NCBI RefSeq assembly: GCF_042678485.1
Contig: NZ_JBHTKR010000004.1
Location: 186,001-250,000 of the forward strand
DNA: 64,000 bases
DNA from: Seohaeicola saemankumensis
GTDB taxonomy: Bacteria > Pseudomonadota > Alphaproteobacteria > Rhodobacterales > Rhodobacteraceae
Direction of reading: 5' to 3'
The position numbers were made by a program, and so were the translations under genes. The number at the start of each line of letters is the position of its first letter. Position 1 is the stretch's first letter. The notes beneath the pieces are model-generated. The model saw only the letters and a program-made list of their open reading frames with translations. It did no database searches and had not been told where the DNA came from. Shown here piece by piece: positions 33,977-42,989 of this stretch.

Positions 33977-34821
33977 GCACTGATGCGAAAAGTCTGCCGC
34001 GCATCCCGCTGGCCGGTGTCATTGGCTCGCCGATCGCGCATTCGAAATCGCCTGTGCTGCATGGTCACTGGCTGAAAACCTACGGTATCCGCGGTTTCTA
34101 TATTCCCATGGATGTCAGCGCCGAACACCTTGCAGAGGTTCTGCGCGCCCTTCCCAAGGCCGGATTTGTCGGCGTCAATGTGACCATACCCCATAAAGAG
34201 GCCGCTCTGGAAATCGCGGATCTGGTGACAGATCGCGCAACGCTGATCGGCGCGGCGAACACGCTGATCTTCCGCAAGGATGGCAAGATTCACGCCGACA
34301 ACACCGACGGGTACGGTTTCATCGAGAACCTGCGCCAGAACGCGCCAGAGTGGAATCCCGCCGCAGGTCCCGCCGCGGTTCTTGGCGCAGGTGGCGCTGC
34401 ACGTGCTGTTGTTGCCTCTCTGCTTGATGTTGGCGTTCCCGAGATCCTGATCTCGAACAGGACCCGCATCCGCGCAGATGTGTTGCAGCATGATTTCGGC
34501 AAGCGCTTGCGGGTCGTTGACTGGGTGCAGGCCGGGAACATGCTGGAAGACGCCACAACCGTGGTCAATACGACCTCACTGGGGATGGTGGGCAAGCCTG
34601 AACTGCGGATTCCGCTGGACGGTCTGCAAAAGGGCGCCCTGGTCACGGATCTAGTCTATGCCCCGCTGCAAACGCGCCTGCTGCGCGTGGCCCAGGAAAT
34701 GGGATGCGTGACGGTGGACGGTCTTGGCATGTTGTTGCACCAGGCCGTTCCCGGTTTCGAACGCTGGTTCGGTCAGCGTCCGACCGTCGATGCCGCAACC
34801 CGCGCGGCTGTTTTGAAATGA
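33973..34821 (+). CDS. aroE: Shikimate dehydrogenase
   Basis: NADPH-dependent reduction of 3-dehydroshikimate in aromatic amino acid synthesis. 282 residues: GVIGSPIAHSKSPVLHGHW at the N-terminus, NVTIPHKEAALE with the catalytic lysine, AANTLIF, the substrate-binding NTDGYGF and the Rossmann motif GAGGAARAV. Overlaps maf by 4 bp and coaE by 4 bp. Confidence 0.97.
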   Translation: MSTDAKSLPRIPLAGVIGSPIAHSKSPVLHGHWLKTYGIRGFYIPMDVSAEHLAEVLRALPKAGFVGVNVTIPHKEAALEIADLVTDRATLIGAANTLIFRKDGKIHADNTDGYGFIENLRQNAPEWNPAAGPAAVLGAGGAARAVVASLLDVGVPEILISNRTRIRADVLQHDFGKRLRVVDWVQAGNMLEDATTVVNTTSLGMVGKPELRIPLDGLQKGALVTDLVYAPLQTRLLRVAQEMGCVTVDGLGMLLHQAVPGFERWFGQRPTVDAATRAAVLK

Positions 34822-35411
34822 CATTTCTGATCGGTCTGACAGGCTCTATCGGGATGGGAAAATCCACGACCGCGCGGCTGTTCGAAGACGAGGGTTGCGC
34901 CGTTTGGGATGCGGATGCCGCTGTCCATCGCCTTTACGCCCAAGATGGCGGCGCAGTAGCACAGATGGCCGAGGCATTCCCCGAGGCGGTGATAGACGGC
35001 GCGGTGTCGCGCGACATCCTCAAGTCGATCATCACCAAGAACCCCGATGCCTTGCGCAGGATCGAACAGATCGTTCACCCCCTTGTGGCCCAGGATCGTG
35101 CGGGTTTCATCAAGGCCACATCCGCTGAAATTGTCGTCTTGGATATCCCGCTTTTGTTCGAAACCGGCGGCGAAAACCGTGTCGATGCGACTGTCTGCGT
35201 ATCGGTTGATGCCGAAACCCAGAAAAAGCGGGTAATGTCGCGGGGCACGATGTCACAAGACCAGTTTGAGGCCATTCTTGCCAAGCAAATGCCTGATGCT
35301 GAAAAACGTGCCCGAGCGGATTATGTGATCACCACCGATACGCCCGAACACGCGGCGCAGCAGGTTCGCGCAGTGCTGGCAGATGTAAGGAAGCGAATGA
35401 CCCATGCGTGA
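34818..35411 (+). CDS. coaE: Dephospho-CoA kinase
   Basis: Last step of coenzyme A synthesis. 197 residues from the ATG that overlaps the aroE stop; P-loop GLTGSIGMGKSTTA at the N-terminus, DADAAVHRLY near 30, and VLDIPLLFETGGENRVD near 105-121. A longer upstream frame lies inside aroE and is not credible. It overlaps dnaQ by 8 bp. Confidence 0.96.
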   Translation: MTFLIGLTGSIGMGKSTTARLFEDEGCAVWDADAAVHRLYAQDGGAVAQMAEAFPEAVIDGAVSRDILKSIITKNPDALRRIEQIVHPLVAQDRAGFIKATSAEIVVLDIPLLFETGGENRVDATVCVSVDAETQKKRVMSRGTMSQDQFEAILAKQMPDAEKRARADYVITTDTPEHAAQQVRAVLADVRKRMTHA

Positions 35412-36093
35412 AATCGTTCTGGATACCGAAACCACGGGCTTTGAACCCTCCGAAGGGGATCGGATCGTCGAGATCGGCGCCGTGGAACTGTACAACCACA
35501 TGCCGACAGGGCGCACCTTTCATGAATACATCAATCCGCAACGGGCAATGCCCCAGGCTGCATTCGAAGTGCACGGTTTGGGCGATGATTTCCTGCGCGA
35601 CAAACCCTTGTTCGCCCAGATCGGGCCGAAATTTCTTGAATTTGTCGGCGATGCAAAGCTGGTGATCCATAACGCAGCCTTCGACATGAAATTCCTGAAC
35701 GCAGAGCTGGGATGGATAAAGCTTCCCTTGCTTCCCATGGATCAGGCCATCGACACGCTGATGATTGCGCGCAAGAAGTTCCCCGGATCGCCTGCGTCGC
35801 TGGATGCTCTGTGCCGCCGCTTCGGGATCGAGACGGAGCGCACGTTGCACGGCGCCTTGCTGGACAGCCAGATCCTGGCCGAAGTCTATCTTGAGCTGAT
35901 CGGCGGGCGGCAGCCGGATTTCGGGCTGTCCACCGCGACGACAACAGAAACCAGCGTGACATCGTCACAGACCTGGCGTCCGAAACCGCGTCCGACGCCG
36001 CTTCCCAGCCGGATCACGGACGAAGAAGCCGCCGCCCATGATGCCTTTGTGAAGGCTTTGGGCGACGGCGCTTTGTGGATCAAGCAGGGGTAA
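35404..36093 (+). CDS. dnaQ: DNA polymerase III epsilon subunit
   Basis: Proofreading 3'-5' exonuclease of the replicase. 229 residues. The DEDDh motifs are visible: ExoI LDTETTG with D7 and E9, ExoII NAAFDMKFLN near 90, and ExoIII HGALLDSQILAEVY near 148-161. The Thr/Ser/Pro-rich linker and C-terminal tail bind the alpha subunit in homologues. It sits about 2 kb from the candidate origin, and its stop codon directly abuts that of the converging secB. Confidence 0.96.
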   Translation: MREIVLDTETTGFEPSEGDRIVEIGAVELYNHMPTGRTFHEYINPQRAMPQAAFEVHGLGDDFLRDKPLFAQIGPKFLEFVGDAKLVIHNAAFDMKFLNAELGWIKLPLLPMDQAIDTLMIARKKFPGSPASLDALCRRFGIETERTLHGALLDSQILAEVYLELIGGRQPDFGLSTATTTETSVTSSQTWRPKPRPTPLPSRITDEEAAAHDAFVKALGDGALWIKQG

Positions 36094-36609
36094 TCAGGCG
36101 TTCGGGGTTGCAGCCTGCTCTGCCGCCTGGCGACGTGCCAGCTCGGACCGATACAGCTGAACGAAATCGATGATGTCCATGTTCAGCGGCGGGAAGCCGC
36201 CATCGCGCGTCACGTCCGACACGATGCGCCGCACGAACGGGAACAGCAGGCGCGGGCATTCGATCAGCAGGAAAGGATGCATCTGGTCGGCCGGCACGCC
36301 TTCGATATGGAAGACACCGGCATACTCCAGCTCAAGAAGAAAAAGCTTCGACGTGCTGTCCTTGACCGAGCTGTCGACGATCAGCTTCATGGTCACTTCG
36401 AACTGGTTTTCCGCCGCACGCTTCTTTGCGTCAAGATTGACCTGGACCTTCACGTCGGGCTGAACTTCTCCGCTGACGCCTTTTTGGGCCAACACGTTCT
36501 CAAAGGACATGTCCTTGATGAACTGGTTGATGATGCTCAGTTTCAGCTGCGGCGCCTGGGCCTGTGCAGCAGGCTGGGCGGGCGTATCGGCTGCGCCGTT
36601 TTCGGCCAT
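36094..36609 (-). CDS. secB: Protein-export chaperone SecB
   Basis: Tetrameric chaperone that holds preproteins for SecA. 171 residues with the SecB fold: LKLSIINQFIKDMSFENV near 22-39, VTMKLIVDSSVKDSTSKLFLLELEYAGVF, the conserved HPFLLIECPRLLFPFVRRIVSDVTRDGGFPPL and a Gln/Ala-rich tail. Next to dnaQ as in Caulobacter and many alphaproteobacteria; the two stop codons touch. Confidence 0.96.
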   Translation of the reverse strand: MAENGAADTPAQPAAQAQAPQLKLSIINQFIKDMSFENVLAQKGVSGEVQPDVKVQVNLDAKKRAAENQFEVTMKLIVDSSVKDSTSKLFLLELEYAGVFHIEGVPADQMHPFLLIECPRLLFPFVRRIVSDVTRDGGFPPLNMDIIDFVQLYRSELARRQAAEQAATPNA

Positions 36610-36667
36610 TTTTTATCTCCGGATGAGTGACGTTTCCGCAGGTGTCTAGCAGCACAGATGCGAAGCC

Positions 36668-37183
36668 TCAATGCTTCGTCCAGCCAGACGGCCGATGTGT
36701 CGGCCGCTTTCCCGGCTCCACCTCGTGGAACTCACCGTCTATCACCTCTGACCCGGAAGCGCCTTGCGCGCGATGCCGGAAAGGCTCCGGGCCTTCATCC
36801 GTGAAACCGGAGTCACGGCCCATCTGGAAACGGGAAACTTGAATCCGGGCGCGCAGGAAATTGAAAACCGCGAAGCGAACCCCCGGCACAAGTAGAGCAA
36901 ATCCCAGTGCGTCGGTGAAAAAACCGGGTGTCAGCAAAAGAACGCCGGCGACAAGAACCATGGCGCCATTGGCAAGCGGCAACGTCGGATCATCAAGACG
37001 CGAGAAGGCGCGCTGCAGTTCCATCAGCGCAAGCCGCCCCTGTGCACGTACCAACATGGTTCCCAGAATGGCCGTCAAGACAACGATTCCAAGGGTCGGC
37101 CACATACCGATCCAACCGCCAACCTGGATGAACAGGGCGATCTCGATAATGGGAATTGCAACGAATGCAGCGAAAAGCCACAT
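36668..37183 (-). CDS. fxsA: FxsA-family membrane protein
   Basis: 171-residue inner-membrane protein with three to four hydrophobic segments near the N-terminus (MWLFAAFVAIPIIEIALFIQVGG, then TLGIVVLTAILGTMLV, then LANGAMVLVAGVLLLTPGFFTDALGFALLV) and a charged C-terminal tail. FxsA in E. coli suppresses F exclusion of phage T7; the native role is unknown. GGAAAGGAGC before the ATG at 37183 decides that start. Next to secB on the same strand and divergent from the Tim44-like gene. Confidence 0.85.
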   Translation of the reverse strand: MWLFAAFVAIPIIEIALFIQVGGWIGMWPTLGIVVLTAILGTMLVRAQGRLALMELQRAFSRLDDPTLPLANGAMVLVAGVLLLTPGFFTDALGFALLVPGVRFAVFNFLRARIQVSRFQMGRDSGFTDEGPEPFRHRAQGASGSEVIDGEFHEVEPGKRPTHRPSGWTKH

Positions 37184-37289
37184 GAGCTTGCTCCTTTCCT
37201 TCCATGGCACAGTGGACTTGGCCCACCCCCTAACCTACATAAGAACGGTCTAGTTCGCTTTCCATGCCCTGACCCCACGAGAGGTTTAA

Positions 37290-37952
37290 ATGAATTCTCC
37301 CATCCTTCAGCTTTTGGTTCTGGCAGGCATTGCTATATTCCTGATCCTGCGCCTGAAAAATGTGCTTGGCACGCGGGAAGGGTTCGAGAAGCCTGCCGTT
37401 CCCCGGGACGCGCCCGCAAATACGGATCGTCGCCGCGGATTCGAGGTGATCGAGGGCGGGCCCGATCATGACATCACGGACAATGTCGAGGCCGACAGCG
37501 ACGTCGCAAAGACGCTTGCCGCGATGAAGCGCGTCGAGCCGTCCTTTTCTGTCGCAGAGTTTCTGCAGGGTGCGCGCTATGCCTATGAGATGATCCTGAT
37601 GGGTTTCGAGCGCGGCGACATGAACAGCATCAAGCCATTTCTGGCTGAAGACGTTTACGAAACCTTTGCCGAGGTCGTGGCCGCCCGCGAAGCGCAGGGT
37701 CTGACGGTTGAGGCCGAGTTCATCGGGATCCGGGAAATGGCCCTGCACGGCGCGACCTTCGACAAGGACAGCAATCTTGCGGAAGTCACCGTGCGCTTTA
37801 CCGGCGAGATGACATCCGTTGTCCGCGATGCAGCGGGCGAGGTTGTTGAAGGCAAGCCGAACGAAGTGAAGCGCCAGAAGGATGTCTGGACCTTTGCCCG
37901 TGTTCTGGGCACCGACGATCCGAACTGGCAACTTGTCGCAACGGGCGAATGA
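37290..37952 (+). CDS. Tim44-domain membrane protein (TimA-like)
   Basis: 220 residues. One N-terminal membrane span (about 5-24) anchors a cytosolic linker and a Tim44-like domain (about 85-218) including FLQGARYAYEMILMGFERGD, FLAEDVYETFAEVVAARE and the C-terminal KDVWTFARVLGTDDPNWQLVAT. The domain is homologous to the membrane-binding part of mitochondrial Tim44. The bacterial version is known in Caulobacter as TimA. It heads an operon with mltA and a Smr protein (overlaps of 4 bp each), next to secB, all envelope-related. Confidence 0.9.
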   Translation: MNSPILQLLVLAGIAIFLILRLKNVLGTREGFEKPAVPRDAPANTDRRRGFEVIEGGPDHDITDNVEADSDVAKTLAAMKRVEPSFSVAEFLQGARYAYEMILMGFERGDMNSIKPFLAEDVYETFAEVVAAREAQGLTVEAEFIGIREMALHGATFDKDSNLAEVTVRFTGEMTSVVRDAAGEVVEGKPNEVKRQKDVWTFARVLGTDDPNWQLVATGE

Positions 37953-39001
37953 TCAGGGCGCTGGCAGCCCTGACCCTGGTTTGGTTCGCGATGACAGCAA
38001 GCACAGCGCAGTCGGAACCAACCTACCGGGTCCTCGAGTTCAGCCAACTTGACGGCTGGGTCAGCGATGACCATTCATCCGCGTTTCGGACCTTTCTGAA
38101 CACCTGCGCCGACATGAAGGACCCGGATTGGTCCAGCCTCTGTGCGGTGGCCCAGACCGAAGCGCGGCTTCAGACCAGTGCCAGATCCTTTTTCGAACTG
38201 TTCTTTCGTCCCGTCCTGATCGAGGATGGTGCCCCCGGCCTGTTCACCGGTTATTTCGAACCCGAGTTGGAGGGGTCGCTGACCCCCTCGTCCCGCTACC
38301 GGTTTCCCGTCTATCGCATGCCGCCGGAAGCCCGGACCAACCAACCCTGGTTTTCGCGCTCTGAGATCGAAGCGAATGGCGTCATGTCAGGTCGGGGTCT
38401 TGAAATCGCTTGGGTCGACGATCCGGTCGAACTGTTCTTTCTGCAGATCCAGGGATCGGGTCGCATCAAACTGTCGAATGGCCGCAGCATTCGCGTGGGC
38501 TATGCCGGGGCGAACGGCCATGAATACAGGTCCATCGGCGCTGAACTGATCCGGCGCGGGACCTTTGCCTCGCATCAGGTATCGGCGGAGGTGATCAAGA
38601 ACTGGGTGCGGCGCAATCCTGAGGAAGGGCTTGACCTCTTGCGCCACAATCCATCCTTCGTTTTCTTCCGCGAGGTCAGCCACGTACCCGCCGAAAAGGG
38701 ACCGCTTGGCGCCATGAACCGATCGGTGACAGACTTGCGCACCATCGCCGTGGACCCTGCCTTCACCCCCCTGGGTGCGCCAGTGTGGATCGAGAAGGAC
38801 GGTGAAAACCCGATGCGCCGCCTGATGATCGCGCAGGACACAGGATCTGCCATCAAGGGCGCCCAGCGCGCTGACATCTTTTTCGGCACCGGGGATGCGG
38901 CCGGGCGCGCGGCGGGGCGGCTGAAGGATCCGGGGCGCATGGTCGTGCTTTTGCCGATTCAGCGCGCTTATGCCATGGCCGCGACGGATATCCCGGAATG
39001 A
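37949..39001 (+). CDS. mltA: Membrane-bound lytic murein transglycosylase A
   Basis: Cleaves peptidoglycan glycan strands with formation of 1,6-anhydroMurNAc. 350 residues: N-terminal signal sequence (about 1-22, RALAALTLVWFAMTASTA), the barrel domain (FTGYFEPELEGS, YRFPVYRMPPEA) and the 3D domain with catalytic aspartate region MIAQDTGSAIKGAQRADIFFG near 290-310. No lipobox cysteine is obvious, so it may be periplasmic rather than outer-membrane anchored. Its anhydro-muropeptide products link to the amgK/murU recycling genes at about 50 kb. Confidence 0.93.
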   Translation: MIRALAALTLVWFAMTASTAQSEPTYRVLEFSQLDGWVSDDHSSAFRTFLNTCADMKDPDWSSLCAVAQTEARLQTSARSFFELFFRPVLIEDGAPGLFTGYFEPELEGSLTPSSRYRFPVYRMPPEARTNQPWFSRSEIEANGVMSGRGLEIAWVDDPVELFFLQIQGSGRIKLSNGRSIRVGYAGANGHEYRSIGAELIRRGTFASHQVSAEVIKNWVRRNPEEGLDLLRHNPSFVFFREVSHVPAEKGPLGAMNRSVTDLRTIAVDPAFTPLGAPVWIEKDGENPMRRLMIAQDTGSAIKGAQRADIFFGTGDAAGRAAGRLKDPGRMVVLLPIQRAYAMAATDIPE

Positions 39002-39600
39002 CACGGCGCCGGCTGCGGCCCGATGAGATCGAGCTTTGGCGCAAGATCGCTGACAGCACGGAAAGACTCCATCCGGAGCGACCGATACAGGATGGCCCCA
39101 GGGCCGAAGATGGGCCGCAGCGGCCTAAACCCAAGCCCCACAAGACCCCGAAGCCGCGACTGCCGGACTTCCAGCTTGGTGCCAAGGTCCGAGCGTCCGC
39201 GCCGCCACATGATCTGATGCCAGCCCTCGTGGACAGGCTGCGGGATGCGCCCGTAAGCATGGACAGCAAGGCATTCGTGCGTATGAAACGGGGCAAACTG
39301 ATCCCGGAAGGGCGTATCGACCTTCATGGCATGACCATGGACAAGGCGCACCCGGCCCTGACGTCCTTCATCCTGCGCGCCCAGGCCAGTGGCAAACGGC
39401 TGGTGCTGGTGATTACCGGAAAAGGCCGCGACAGGGATGAGGGCGGACCGATCCCCGTGCCGCGCGGAATACTCAAACACCAGGTGCCGAACTGGTTGTC
39501 CACACCGCCCCTGGCGCAAGCGGTCCTGCAGATCTCCCAGGCCCATGTATCGCACGGCGGGGCTGGCGCCTACTACGTCTATCTGCGCCGCCACAGATAG
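38998..39600 (+). CDS. Smr/MutS-family protein
   Basis: 200 residues ending in a Smr domain (about 100-200) with the signature RIDLHGMTMDKAHPALTSFI, the strand LVLVITGKGR and a C-terminal YVYLRR. The first 90 residues are charged and Pro-rich, probably disordered. The Smr fold has endonuclease activity in MutS2-type proteins, but stand-alone alphaproteobacterial versions have no established function. Overlaps mltA by 4 bp; a GGCGCA-TC-TGCGCC hairpin sits right at its stop codon (39600-39613). Confidence 0.85.
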   Translation: MTRRRLRPDEIELWRKIADSTERLHPERPIQDGPRAEDGPQRPKPKPHKTPKPRLPDFQLGAKVRASAPPHDLMPALVDRLRDAPVSMDSKAFVRMKRGKLIPEGRIDLHGMTMDKAHPALTSFILRAQASGKRLVLVITGKGRDRDEGGPIPVPRGILKHQVPNWLSTPPLAQAVLQISQAHVSHGGAGAYYVYLRRHR

Positions 39601-39640
39601 GCGCATCTGCGCCGGAAAACATGTTAGTGGCAGGCGTTCC

Positions 39641-40948
39641 TTAAAGCACGTAACGACTGATATCGGTGGACCGCATCAATTCGCCCAGGTTGGTGTCAAC
39701 GAAGGCGGCATCCACCGTCACGCTTTGCCCCGCCCGATCCGGTGCGGTAAAGGACAGCTCCTCGAACACGCGCTCCATCACCGTGTAAAGCCGCCGCGCG
39801 CCGATATTCTCCACCGTGTGGTTCACTTCGGCGGCAATACGTGCAAGCGCTGCGATGCCGTCGTCGGTAAAAGTGACTGCGACCTCTTCCGTAGCCATCA
39901 GCGCGGAATACTGCCGTGTCAGCGCATTTTCGGTTTCGGTCAGAATGCGGACAAAATCGTCTTCGGTCAGGGCGCGCAATTCAACACGGATCGGCAGACG
40001 CCCCTGAAGTTCAGGCAGAAGATCCGAAGGCTTGGCGATGTGGAACGCACCCGAGGCGATGAAAAGCACATGATCCGTTTTCACAGGGCCGTATTTCGTG
40101 CTGACGGTCGTCCCTTCGATCAGGGGCAGCAGATCGCGCTGCACGCCTTCGCGGCTGACGTCAGCGCCGCGCGCGTCAGAGCGGGCGCAAACCTTGTCGA
40201 TCTCGTCCAGAAAGACGATCCCGTTCTGCTCGACCGATTGCAGCGCGACCCGGTTCACGGTCTCGTCGTCCAGCAGCTTGTCAGCCTCTTCCCCGATCAG
40301 GATTTCATAGCTTTCTGCCACGCTCAGCCGTTTGCGCTGCTTGCGCTGGCCAAAAGCCTTTCCGAACAGGTCGCCCAGATTCATCATCCCCATCTGGTTG
40401 CCCGGCTGTCCGGGGATATCCATCATCGGAAAGGGGCTGGCACTGTCCGCCACTTCCAGTTCGATCAGGGTGTCGTCCAGCTCTCCTGACTTGAGCTTTT
40501 TTCGAAACATCTCGCGCGTGCCTTCGCGGGCATCTTCGCCGGCAATGGCAGTAATGACCCGCTCTTCGGCGGCCAGATGGGCCTTGGCGCGCACATCGTC
40601 GCGCATGTGTTCGCGTGTCATCGCAATCGCGATATCCACCAGATCCCGGATGATCTGTTCGACATCGCGGCCGACATAGCCGACTTCGGTGAATTTCGTC
40701 GCCTCGACCTTGATGAAAGGCGCGCGGGCCAGTTTCGCCAGGCGGCGGCTGATCTCGGTCTTGCCGACGCCAGTCGGCCCGATCATCAGGATATTCTTCG
40801 GATAGACCTCGTCACGCAGGTCGTCGCCCAGTTGCTTGCGCCGCCAGCGGTTCCGCAAGGCGACTGCGACGGCGCGCTTTGCATCCTTTTGGCCGATGAT
40901 GAAACGGTCCAGTTCGGACACGATCTCGCGGGGGGTCAGGTCTGTCAT
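39641..40948 (-). CDS. hslU: HslU ATPase subunit of the HslUV protease
   Basis: AAA+ unfoldase of the HslUV (ClpYQ) proteasome-like protease. 435 residues with Walker A GPTGVGKTE at 58-66, Walker B GIVFLDEIDKV near 243, the pore GYVG motif and C-terminal ISRYVL, which docks on HslV. Follows hslV by 24 bp on the minus strand; the pair is usually heat-induced. Confidence 0.97.
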   Translation of the reverse strand: MTDLTPREIVSELDRFIIGQKDAKRAVAVALRNRWRRKQLGDDLRDEVYPKNILMIGPTGVGKTEISRRLAKLARAPFIKVEATKFTEVGYVGRDVEQIIRDLVDIAIAMTREHMRDDVRAKAHLAAEERVITAIAGEDAREGTREMFRKKLKSGELDDTLIELEVADSASPFPMMDIPGQPGNQMGMMNLGDLFGKAFGQRKQRKRLSVAESYEILIGEEADKLLDDETVNRVALQSVEQNGIVFLDEIDKVCARSDARGADVSREGVQRDLLPLIEGTTVSTKYGPVKTDHVLFIASGAFHIAKPSDLLPELQGRLPIRVELRALTEDDFVRILTETENALTRQYSALMATEEVAVTFTDDGIAALARIAAEVNHTVENIGARRLYTVMERVFEELSFTAPDRAGQSVTVDAAFVDTNLGELMRSTDISRYVL

Positions 40949-40972
40949 GTTCGCTTCTCCAGGGAGGGCCCG

Positions 40973-41530
40973 TTATTTCCCGATCGTCTCGACCGTCAGG
41001 TTCCCATTGGTGTAGACGCAGATATCCGCTGCAATGGACATGGCTTTGCGGGCAATCGCCTCGGCGTCAAGGGCGCTGTCCATCAGCGCCCGTGCGGCGG
41101 CTAGTGCATAGTTGCCACCGGATCCGATGGCTGTGACATCATGTTCGGGTTCCAGCACATCGCCTGCGCCCGTGATGACGAAGATATCGCGACCATCGCT
41201 GACGATCAGCATCGCCTCGAGCTTTTGCAGGTACTTGTCCGTGCGCCAATCCTTGGCCAGCTCGACCGAGGCGCGGGCCAGCTGTCCTGGTGTTGCCTCA
41301 AGTTTGGCCTCGAGCCGCTCCAGCAGGGTAAAGGCGTCAGCTGTCGATCCGGCAAAGCCCGCAACCACATCAAAACCACCGGGTGACAGGCGGCGCACTT
41401 TGCGGGCACTTCCCTTGATGACGGTCTGGCCAAGGCTGACCTGCCCATCCCCGGCGATGACCACTTTGCCATCTTTCTTGACGCCGATGATCGTGGTGCC
41501 GTGCCAGCCGGGAAAATCTTTGTCTGCCAT
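40973..41530 (-). CDS. hslV: HslV peptidase subunit of the HslUV protease
   Basis: N-terminal-nucleophile threonine peptidase. From the ATG at 41530 it is 185 residues; the nucleophile is T12 or T13 in WHGTTIIGV after propeptide removal, with VVIAGDGQVSLG and the AAARALMDS region following. GGAGGGCCC just before that ATG fixes the start; the longer in-frame extension is not like the family. The 97-bp gap upstream is shared with the divergent 41628 gene. Confidence 0.96.
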   Translation of the reverse strand: MADKDFPGWHGTTIIGVKKDGKVVIAGDGQVSLGQTVIKGSARKVRRLSPGGFDVVAGFAGSTADAFTLLERLEAKLEATPGQLARASVELAKDWRTDKYLQKLEAMLIVSDGRDIFVITGAGDVLEPEHDVTAIGSGGNYALAAARALMDSALDAEAIARKAMSIAADICVYTNGNLTVETIGK

Positions 41531-41627
41531 TGGGCCCTCCGTTCTTACGAGGATATATGGAACGTGACGCCATGGGGCACAAGGGCGGCTCTTGCCGCGC
41601 GGCACGCCAGCACATAGCCTTGACCGC

Positions 41628-42542
41628 ATGACGAGTGCGCGGAACGTAACCTTTTTCCTTGATGACGGCTTGCGCGAGAGCGCCGAGGCAGGCGAGCATA
41701 ATTTCATCGGAAAGGTTGTCTCGGTCCTGCGATCGGCCGGTTTCGAGGTGGCCTTTCGCCCCAATTCGCAGGCGGCGCGGCTATCATCTGCCCTGCGGCC
41801 CGGATACGCGATGTTGCACATGGACCAGCCGACCCATGCGCGCGCCCTCACGATGCGTCGGGTTTATCACTATCCTTTCTGGCAGATCGAAACCACGACT
41901 GAGCGATGGGATTGGCATGTGGCGAAAGCCGATTTCGATCCCGCAAGCATCGATCCGCAAGAGGCGCAGCGCTTTCACGGGTTTTGGCGCAGACGCCTGT
42001 TCCCCGATGCCCCGCCCGCCAGCCGTGAAGGTTTCGTTTACGTGCCGTTGCAGGGTCGGCTGACCGAGTGCCGTTCCTTCCAGACGGCAAGCCCCGTCCA
42101 GATGGTCGAGGCCGTGCTGCAGAACGATCCCGACCGCCTTGTGATCGCAACATTCCACCCCGGTGAAAGCTATAGCGATAAAGAGCGGCAAGCGATCTAT
42201 TCGCTGGCGGAACGCCATCCCAGGCTGAGTGTGAAGACAGGGTCGATGGACAGGCTTCTGCCGGGTTGTGATTATGTGGTGACCCAGAATTCATCAGCCG
42301 CGTTCAACGGCATCCTGTTCGAAAAACCTTTCATCCTGTTCGGGAAATCCGACTTTCACCATATCGCGGCCAATGTTTCAGCTCTGGGGGTGCCAGAGGC
42401 GTTTCGCACCGTAATGGGCATGGCCCCGGATAATGCGGTCTATCTGTGGTGGTTCTGGCAGCAGATGTCGATCAACGCAGGCCGCGAGGGGGCTGAGGAC
42501 AAGATTGCCGCAGCCCTTGCGCGCGGGGGGTGGCCAATCTGA
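41628..42542 (+). CDS. Predicted capsule/polysaccharide glycosyltransferase-like protein
   Basis: 304 residues from the ATG at 41628. The N-terminal half has an amphipathic alpha-beta pattern (NVTFFLDDGLRESAEAGEHNFIGK). The C-terminal half has features of capsule-export/Kdo-transferase KpsS-type or GT-B proteins: IATFHPGESYSDKE, YVVTQNSSAAFNGILFEKPFILFG and HHIAANV. It has no signal peptide. I infer a cytosolic glycosyltransferase or sugar-phosphate transfer role, but no other polysaccharide genes adjoin it, so the pathway is unknown. Confidence 0.5.
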   Translation: MTSARNVTFFLDDGLRESAEAGEHNFIGKVVSVLRSAGFEVAFRPNSQAARLSSALRPGYAMLHMDQPTHARALTMRRVYHYPFWQIETTTERWDWHVAKADFDPASIDPQEAQRFHGFWRRRLFPDAPPASREGFVYVPLQGRLTECRSFQTASPVQMVEAVLQNDPDRLVIATFHPGESYSDKERQAIYSLAERHPRLSVKTGSMDRLLPGCDYVVTQNSSAAFNGILFEKPFILFGKSDFHHIAANVSALGVPEAFRTVMGMAPDNAVYLWWFWQQMSINAGREGAEDKIAAALARGGWPI

Positions 42543-42563
42543 TGCACCGGCCTTCAGAAATGA

Positions 42564-42590
42564 AAAGGGCGCCACAGATGGGCGCCCTTT
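42564..42590. terminator. Bidirectional terminator between 41628 gene and trxA
   Basis: Perfect 10-bp inverted repeat AAAGGGCGCC/GGCGCCCTTT with a 7-nt loop; the A-run and T-run let it work on both strands for the two converging genes. Confidence 0.85.
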
Positions 42591-42612
42591 CCGCAGTCTG
42601 ATCAGCGACCGA

Positions 42613-42933
42613 TCAGATAGAGCTTTCGATCCAGCTTTGCAGCGCGGCCTTCGGTGCGGCGCCTGCGCGGTTCGATACGATCTGGCCGTTCTTGAAGATG
42701 AACAGCGCCGGAATGCCGCGCACGCCCATGGCGGCGGCTGCATTCGGATTGCTGTCCACATCGACCTTTGCAATCTTCACGCGGCCTGCGAATTCCGCCG
42801 ACAGTTCTTCCAGGGCGGGGCCGATCTGCTTGCAGGGGCCGCACCACTCTGCCCAGAAGTCCACGACAACGGGGATATCGGAATTCTTGACTTCGGCGTC
42901 GAACGTCTCGTCTGTGACAGCAACAGTCGCCAT
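42613..42933 (-). CDS. trxA: Thioredoxin
   Basis: 106-residue cytosolic thioredoxin with active site W-C31-G-P-C34-K, the cis-proline segment VRGIPALFIFKNG and a normal C-terminal helix. I start at the ATG at 42933. A longer frame would overlap addA and lacks similarity. It lies 56 bp after addA on the same strand and so ends the long tsaE-to-trxA gene chain. Confidence 0.97.
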   Translation of the reverse strand: MATVAVTDETFDAEVKNSDIPVVVDFWAEWCGPCKQIGPALEELSAEFAGRVKIAKVDVDSNPNAAAAMGVRGIPALFIFKNGQIVSNRAGAAPKAALQSWIESSI

Positions 42934-42989
42934 TGGCTTTCTCCTGTGGGAATGATTGGCGGCAAACCTATGGACCTCATGCGCCAGCG

